The position numbers and the translations under genes were made by a program. From Planctomycetaceae bacterium (lineage in GTDB: Bacteria > Planctomycetota > UBA1135 > GCA-002686595), in NCBI GenBank assembly GCA_011525785.1, contig WYBT01000058.1, positions 18,177-82,176 of the forward strand: 64,000 bases of DNA, read 5' to 3'. This document shows, one piece after another, positions 59,049 to 64,000 of this stretch; the stretch's first letter is position 1; every line of letters begins with the position of its first letter. A model generated the notes under the pieces. That model ran no database searches, had not been told where the DNA came from, and worked only from the letters and a program-made list of their open reading frames with translations.

Positions 59049-59092
59049 CTCCCGGCCGCTAGCATCGCTTCGTCCCTACACATCCACTCCCC

Positions 59093-61063
59093 ATGAATGC
59101 CACTGCACTTTTGTGTCTCGTTCCGTTCGTCGCGTTCGCGCCCGCGGCCATCGCCGAGCGGAAAATCCCCGTGCTGATCGTCAGCGGCGCCAACAACCAC
59201 GACTGGGAGTGGACCAGCCCGTCGCTCGAACGAATGCTCGAGAAGACCGGGCGCTTCGAGGCCGAGATCACCTACGAGCCGGCCAAGACGCTGGGCGACC
59301 GCGGTGAACTCGCGCGCTTTCGCGTCATCGTGCTCGACTACAACGGTCCGCGCTGGGGCGAGCCGGCCGAGTCGAACTTCCTGGCGGCGGTCAAGGGCGG
59401 CGTCGGCGTCGCGGTGATCCACGCAGCCAACAACGCCTTTCCCGGCTGGAGCGAGTACGAGCTGCTCGTCGGCGACTGCTGGCGCGACGGAACGGGGCAC
59501 GGCTCGTTCCACCCCTTCGACCTGAAGGTCGTCGACGCGGCGCATCCGATCACGCGCGGGCTGGGCGAGTTCCGCGCGCACCCCGACGAGCTGTACCACA
59601 AGCTCGTGCGCACGCCGGGCGCGCAACATCGCGCCATCGCGACCGCGTTCTCGACGCAGGAGTCGGGCGGAACGGGCCGCGACGAGCCGATGGTGCTCGT
59701 GGCGAACTACGGCGCCGGGCGCGTGTTCCACACGCCGCTGGGGCACGTGTGGCCCGGCTCGCCCGCGCAGCGCGCGAGCCACGACGATCCGCAGTTCCAG
59801 CGCCTCGTCGCGCGCGGCGTCGAGTGGGCGGCCACCGGCGAGGTCAGCGAAGAGCGCGCCGCAGTCGACGCCAGCTTCGGCGCGCAGGACGGGTGGATCT
59901 CGCTGTTCGACGGAAAGACCTCGGCGGGCTGGCGCGGCTACGGTCAAAAGGGCTTCCCCGAGAAAGGCTGGGTGGTCGAGAACGGCGCGCTGGTCTGCAA
60001 GAGCGGCGGCGGAGATCTGATCACCACCGAGCAATTCGACGACTTCGAACTCGAATTCGAGTGGCGCGTAGCCGCCAAGGCGAACAGCGGCGTGATGTAC
60101 CGCGTCGTCGAGACCAAGAATCCCAGCTGGCAGTCGGGCCCGGAATATCAGGTGCTCGACAACGGGTACTTCGATGGGAAGGTCGACTGGAAGCACTCGG
60201 CCGGCGCGCTGTACGACATCTGCGCCGCGGACGAGCGCGCGCTGCCGCTCAAGGTCGGCGACTTCAACAAGGCGCGCATCGTCGTGCAGGGTTGGAGGGT
60301 GGCGCACTTCCTCAACGGTCGCCTCGTGGCCCAGTGCGACTTCGCCTCGCCCGAGGGCAAGGCCGCGCTCGCGGCGAGCAAGTTCGCGCAGATGCCCGAC
60401 TTCATGAAGCACCCGCGCGGCCACATCGCGCTGCAGGACCACGGCGATGAAGTGGCCTACCGCAACATTCGTGTGCGTCCCACGCCCAAGCCGACGGCGC
60501 TGTTCAACGGTCGCAACCTCGAGGGCTGGACCTTCCATCTCGCGGACGGCGGCGACCCGGCCAAGACCTGGTCAGTGAGCCCCGAGGGCCATCTGGTTTG
60601 CACGGGCAAGCCCGCGGGCTACATCCGCACGAGCGCTGACTACACCAACTACGTGCTCGAGTTCGACTGGCGCTGGAATCCCGCCGCCGAAGGCAATCGC
60701 AACAGCGGCGTGCTGCTGCGCATGATCGGCGAAGACAAGGTGTGGCCCAAGAGCCTTGAAGCGCAGCTCCAGAACGGCTCGGCGGGCGACTTCTGGATCA
60801 TCGACGAGTTTCCCTGCAAGACCGATCCGGAGCGCACCAAGGGCCGCAACTGCAAGCGGCTCGAGACGCCCGACATCGAAAAGCCGCTGGGCGAATGGAA
60901 CCACTACCGCATCACGGTCGAGCGCGGCAGCGTGAGCCTGGAGGTCAACGGCCTGGTCGTGAACGCGGCCACCGAGGTGCTCGAGACCGCCGGCAAGATC
61001 TGTCTGCAGTCCGAGGGCGCCGAGATCCACTTCCGCAACATCACGCTGCTGCCGCTGAAGTAG
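59093..61063 (+). CDS. Exported ThuA domain fused to two DUF1080 domains
   Basis: 656 residues with signal peptide (LCLVPFVAFAPAAIA). About 25-250 is a ThuA-like (class I glutamine amidotransferase-like) domain: VLIVSGANNHDWEWTSPSLE, LDYNGPRWGE, GVAVIHAANNAFPGW. DUF1080 (3-keto-disaccharide hydrolase type) domains follow at about 265-460 (GWISLFDGKTSAGWRGYGQK, MYRVVETKNPSWQSGPEYQV) and about 465-656 (TALFNGRNLEGWTFHLADGG, ending VNAATEVLETAGKICLQSEG). Such fusions are common in planctomycetes and act in periplasmic sugar or sugar-derivative breakdown. It is the only clear carbohydrate-related gene here. Confidence 0.9.
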   Translation: MNATALLCLVPFVAFAPAAIAERKIPVLIVSGANNHDWEWTSPSLERMLEKTGRFEAEITYEPAKTLGDRGELARFRVIVLDYNGPRWGEPAESNFLAAVKGGVGVAVIHAANNAFPGWSEYELLVGDCWRDGTGHGSFHPFDLKVVDAAHPITRGLGEFRAHPDELYHKLVRTPGAQHRAIATAFSTQESGGTGRDEPMVLVANYGAGRVFHTPLGHVWPGSPAQRASHDDPQFQRLVARGVEWAATGEVSEERAAVDASFGAQDGWISLFDGKTSAGWRGYGQKGFPEKGWVVENGALVCKSGGGDLITTEQFDDFELEFEWRVAAKANSGVMYRVVETKNPSWQSGPEYQVLDNGYFDGKVDWKHSAGALYDICAADERALPLKVGDFNKARIVVQGWRVAHFLNGRLVAQCDFASPEGKAALAASKFAQMPDFMKHPRGHIALQDHGDEVAYRNIRVRPTPKPTALFNGRNLEGWTFHLADGGDPAKTWSVSPEGHLVCTGKPAGYIRTSADYTNYVLEFDWRWNPAAEGNRNSGVLLRMIGEDKVWPKSLEAQLQNGSAGDFWIIDEFPCKTDPERTKGRNCKRLETPDIEKPLGEWNHYRITVERGSVSLEVNGLVVNAATEVLETAGKICLQSEGAEIHFRNITLLPLK

Positions 61064-61107
61064 TCGAATCTTCAGAGCGGCTGCGCGTCTCGAGCGCGCG
61101 CGGTCGC

Positions 61108-63633
61108 TCAGCGGCTCGCAGAGGCCGTGTTGACGGCGTCGTTTCGAGCTCGCCGGAGCATCCACGTGGCGAGCGCGATCGCAACCAGCGTGGCGAGAGC
61201 CGCGATGGCGAGGCCGATGGTCCAGCTCCGCGGCGCGTACTCGAGCACGATCTCGTGGTCGCCGGCCGGCGTGCGGACGGCGCTGAACGCGAAGTTGGCG
61301 CGCACGAGTTCGACCGGGCGTCCGTCGACCGTAGCGCGCCATCCCGGATACCACGGGATCGTCGTCACTAGCTGCGCGTCGTTGGACGCGTGCGTCGCGA
61401 GCCGAATGCGGCCGGGCAGGCGCTCGAGCACATCGACGCGCGCCTGGAGGGCGCCGGAGGGTGTCGCGTCCGATGCGCCCAGGCCCTCGGGGCCGAGCAC
61501 GACCTCGTTCAGCGCGTCGAAGCCTCTCACAGTGACGAGTTCGAACGCCTGCTCGGTGTCGCGCGCCGTCCGCGACGCGCCGACCATCCAATAACGCCCT
61601 TTGGAGCGGGTGTACTCGAACAGCTCGAACTCACCGACCTGCCCGTGAGCGCGCAAATTCGGATTGCGCCCTTCGCGCGCGGCGGTCCAGGGCGAGTCGG
61701 GGCCGGTGTTCGCGGCGTCCAGTCGAACCATGAGCCAATTCACGCCGAACAGGCTGATTCCAGCGCCGCTCGCCTGCCGCGCCTGACGCCATCCGTCTTC
61801 AGGACGGAACAGGCGCCGGTACAGCCGCAGGTAGTCGTGGACCTCGAGTGCGTCGTAGCACGCCAGTTGCTCGAAGCCCCAGTAAGCGTTCGAGCAGGCC
61901 AGGATCCCGCGCTCACCGACGATCGCCAGCCGCCCGCCGTCGAGCTTGCGCAGCAAGTGCTCGAGCTGAGGCGGGCGCGGATACACGACGCTGTCGGGAC
62001 ATGTGCTGTTGTACGGCCGCATGAGTTCGGTCGTCTGGGCAGCTTGCACGAGCACGATCGCGGCGAACGAGAGCGCCTTCACTTGCGGACGCGCCCAAGC
62101 CAGCGCAAGCGCGAGTGCGGCGCTTCCGAGCGCGGCGCCCAACGTCATCCACAGCACGTGCGCTTGTGCTCCTTCTAGCGCCGCGCTCGGTGCTTGCAGG
62201 CGGACCGCTGCCTCGCGGCAGAAGCTCAGCGCGCTCGGCGTGAAGAGCGCCAGGGCCAGCGTCGCCGCGAGAGCGAAGACTGCAGCCGTGCGCGGAGAAG
62301 CGCGCGAGGCACGCCAGCAAGTGTCGAGTCCGAAGGCCGCGCACACGGCGACCGCGAGCGCCCAGGGCGCCTGGCTCACCGGAATGGGTAGTTGGCGAAT
62401 GAGGGGAATCGAGGCGGCGAACTGCGCGGCGCCGAGCAGGTCGTGCGCCCACACGATCCAGCCCACGGCGAACAGGACGAACACTCGCACCCGCGCATCG
62501 CGGGCGACGCGCACCAGCCCGGCCAGAGCCAGCAACAGGGACAACGCGCCCACGTATCCCAGGGTCGCAGCCTCGTAGTTGGGCGGCGGCAGTCCGGCGG
62601 CGAACTCGTCGTGACTCGCCGGGTTGCCCAACAGGTCGGGGAAGAAGTAGCGCGGCCAAGAGGCCCGATCGAGCACGACCGGTCCGTCGGTGACGCGCTC
62701 GAGCACGGCCGCGCTGCGCGTGAGGTACTCGAAGAACGTCGTCAGCTGCGGCGCGCCCAGCGCGGCGGCGAGCAGCGCGCATCCGATCAAGCCGGCCGCT
62801 GTTGCGCGAACTCGGCGGATCGCACCGTGCGCGCCGCGGCGACGCCAGGCGATCGCGCCCAACCGTCCCGCGGCGTACAACGCCAGCGTGATGCCGCCGA
62901 AGCCCAGCGTCTCGGGATGCCCCGAGTACACCGCGGCGACGAGCGTGGCGACGAGCACGATCGACGCGAGGTTGCGCGGCCGCAGCCTGTGGCCCGAGCA
63001 CTCGACCTCGAGCGCGCGCGCGATCGTCTCCACCGCGGCAAGTTGCAGCGGCAGCCAGGCGATCACAGCCGTGTGCGGATAGGCGAGCAGCAGCGTGTTG
63101 TGACCGCAGTACGCGAACAGCGCGCCGCCGCACCAAGCCGCTACCGGAGCGAGGCGCAAGCGCCGCAAGAACACGAACGTTCCGAACGAGATCAGGAACA
63201 GCTTGGCGGCTGCGCTCAGGAGCAGCGCCAGCTTCAGGCTCAACAGATAGAACGGGAGACTGAAGGGCGAGAAGACCGCCGACTGGAAATTGCCCAGGTG
63301 GGGCGCCCCACAGCCATTGAGCGGATTCCAAAGTGGAATACGACCTTGGGAAAGTTCCTGTCGGCTGAACTCCAGCCACGGCAGGAACTGCGTCACGGGG
63401 TCGGTGAGCAACGGATTGCGAACCACATAGCCCGGCTCGGAGGCCGTCGGGCTCAGGTACTGCGTGACGTCCGCTGTCGTGTAGCTGTGAGTCGCGAAAC
63501 CCAGCAGCGGCTCTCGCAGGTAGACAGCGATCAAAACAAGGAAGCACGTCGCGGCGACAAGTTCGCAGCGGCGTTTCCGCAACCAAACGGCCACGGGTTG
63601 CGACGGGCGGGCCTGGGGGAGGGGGATGCCCAA
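61108..63633 (-). CDS. YfhO-like polytopic membrane protein
   Basis: About 841 residues if started at TTG 63633. In-frame ATGs exist at 63840 and 63873 but would add an Arg/Ser-rich stretch with no coding look, and the first lies in the 40-bp repeat. The first visible membrane helix is CELVAATCFLVLIAVYL. About a dozen spans are followed by a large periplasmic domain and a C-terminal span (WTIGLAIAALATLVAIALAT). YfhO-family traits are the early ...NPLLTDPVTQFLPW loop with WNPLNGCGAP, typical of GT-C-type glycosyltransferase folds, and the late APRSWTIGL. Probably transfers sugars at the membrane. Start uncertain. Confidence 0.75.
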   Translation of the reverse strand: MGIPLPQARPSQPVAVWLRKRRCELVAATCFLVLIAVYLREPLLGFATHSYTTADVTQYLSPTASEPGYVVRNPLLTDPVTQFLPWLEFSRQELSQGRIPLWNPLNGCGAPHLGNFQSAVFSPFSLPFYLLSLKLALLLSAAAKLFLISFGTFVFLRRLRLAPVAAWCGGALFAYCGHNTLLLAYPHTAVIAWLPLQLAAVETIARALEVECSGHRLRPRNLASIVLVATLVAAVYSGHPETLGFGGITLALYAAGRLGAIAWRRRGAHGAIRRVRATAAGLIGCALLAAALGAPQLTTFFEYLTRSAAVLERVTDGPVVLDRASWPRYFFPDLLGNPASHDEFAAGLPPPNYEAATLGYVGALSLLLALAGLVRVARDARVRVFVLFAVGWIVWAHDLLGAAQFAASIPLIRQLPIPVSQAPWALAVAVCAAFGLDTCWRASRASPRTAAVFALAATLALALFTPSALSFCREAAVRLQAPSAALEGAQAHVLWMTLGAALGSAALALALAWARPQVKALSFAAIVLVQAAQTTELMRPYNSTCPDSVVYPRPPQLEHLLRKLDGGRLAIVGERGILACSNAYWGFEQLACYDALEVHDYLRLYRRLFRPEDGWRQARQASGAGISLFGVNWLMVRLDAANTGPDSPWTAAREGRNPNLRAHGQVGEFELFEYTRSKGRYWMVGASRTARDTEQAFELVTVRGFDALNEVVLGPEGLGASDATPSGALQARVDVLERLPGRIRLATHASNDAQLVTTIPWYPGWRATVDGRPVELVRANFAFSAVRTPAGDHEIVLEYAPRSWTIGLAIAALATLVAIALATWMLRRARNDAVNTASASR

Positions 63634-63811
63634 TCGTGCGCAGAGCGCACCTTGATCATGCCGTCGCGCCCCGAAAGCGAAAGAGCCCGCCGACTTCGCG
63701 CTGCGCGGAGTTGATGCCGCCCGAGCCCGGCGCGCGCAACGACTGGCGCGGGAGAGTCGTACATGCGTGCGGCTTGCAAGGCTGCAAAAGAGCGGGTCGC
63801 CCCAGCTGTCA

Positions 63812-63851
63812 GCGCGTCCGAACGCCGCTTTGAATGGGCGCATCGGCCAGA
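63812..63851. repeat. 40-bp direct repeat, copy 1
   Basis: Identical to 63961-64000, which touches the window edge, so the repeat may be longer or continue as an array. Unit spacing is 149 bases. Read on the minus strand it contains an ATG and an open frame (MRPFKAAFGRA). Confidence 0.85.
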
Positions 63852-63901
63852 GCGCCGACGCGCCCCGCGGCATTCGGCCGCGCTGACGTGTTGGTTGGGT
63901 C

Positions 63902-63954
63902 GCTGCTACCCCCTGGAGCCTTCGCGAAGACGCGAAGGTCCAGGAAGTAGCAGC
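63902..63954. repeat. Long hairpin between the two 40-bp repeats
   Basis: Three consecutive stem segments (63902-63909 with 63947-63954, 63912-63917 with 63939-63944, 63919-63926 with 63931-63938) close on an AAGA tetraloop. Small internal mismatches separate them. It is a very stable structure in RNA of either strand. Confidence 0.75.
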
Positions 63955-63960
63955 TCCGGC

Positions 63961-64000
63961 GCGCGTCCGAACGCCGCTTTGAATGGGCGCATCGGCCAGA
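63961..64000. repeat. 40-bp direct repeat, copy 2 (cut by the window edge)
   Basis: Exact copy of 63812-63851. The sequence to its left differs from that left of copy 1, so the left boundary is sharp; the right boundary is unknown. Confidence 0.85.

Larger units (their letters stand above)
63634..64000. other. Intergenic region with direct repeat and long hairpin
   Basis: No gene recognised. It carries two exact copies of a 40-bp sequence and a 53-base hairpin between them (listed separately), upstream of the YfhO-like gene. Confidence 0.5.

Noticed and set aside
63634..63873. Upstream ATG starts (63873, 63840) for the YfhO-like gene
   Set aside because: The extra residues are Arg/Ser-rich with no membrane or signal character, and the 63840 ATG lies within the 40-bp repeat. 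The coding look begins near 63630.
63812..64000. CRISPR array or integron attC sites at the right edge
   Set aside because: Only two 40-bp copies with a 109-base spacer are visible, much longer than CRISPR spacers, and no cas gene is present. A GTTGGGT occurs near 63894, but the opposite core site and pairing expected of attC do not match.

Overview
The window reads as a chromosomal segment of a high-GC, Gram-negative, probably planctomycete bacterium (inference). Support comes from the paired DUF1800 and DUF1501 genes, the ThuA/DUF1080 protein, an ECF sigma factor of the Sig-70_X6 type, a SMUG1-type uracil-DNA glycosylase, long secreted proteins of low complexity, and weak or absent Shine-Dalgarno sites before many genes. 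An outer membrane is shown by a TonB-dependent receptor and a complete TonB energising operon. No rRNA, tRNA, CRISPR array or insertion-sequence transposase was recognised.

Layout. 1-950: an AbiE-type toxin/antitoxin pair, with the toxin cut by the window edge, and an 18-bp-arm palindrome at the antitoxin start. 1.7-14.6 kb: secreted proteins, a lipoprotein DUF1800 / Tat-exported DUF1501 pair, a SMUG1 glycosylase, and a secreted thioredoxin-fold/helical-repeat protein. 14.8-20.2 kb: a kelch protein, a methyltransferase, a RecQ helicase and an orphan gene. 20.5-28 kb: a P-domain-like secreted protein, an ECF sigma/multi-span membrane protein pair, then a second ECF sigma, its zinc anti-sigma factor, a small anchored protein and a GspL/GspM-like pair. 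28.4-35.7 kb: a redoxin-like protein, a YwqK/MORN-type repeat protein, a CysQ-type phosphatase, another secreted protein and a penicillin-acylase-family hydrolase. 35.7-39.9 kb: about 3.6 kb of extra DNA between the acylase and SNF2 genes, bounded by two copies of a roughly 311-bp segment that spans the acylase-SNF2 junction. 39.6-43.5 kb: a SWIM/SNF2 ATPase and an O-methyltransferase. 43.7-54.6 kb: TonB-dependent receptor, DUF3450, TolQ/ExbB, ExbB, ExbD, TonB, TPR lipoprotein and a secreted beta-helix-like protein. 54.7-64 kb: envelope proteins, an ATP-grasp ligase, a phospholipase-D-family synthase, a ThuA+2xDUF1080 protein, a YfhO-like membrane protein, and a 40-bp direct repeat with a long hairpin at the right edge.

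The most distinctive feature is a C-terminal module of about 135-147 residues shared by seven otherwise unrelated exported proteins (genes at 1698, 6016, 9212, 13638, 20477, 31808 and 52570). It has four recurring cysteines, an FYG motif and a terminal QxWFRDP...LSNA block. It looks like a common sorting, anchoring or assembly domain of this organism. The window also encodes a GspL/GspM-like pair and a TonB system, the latter directly followed by one module-bearing protein, so a link between secretion or energisation and the module is a testable hypothesis. It is not shown here.
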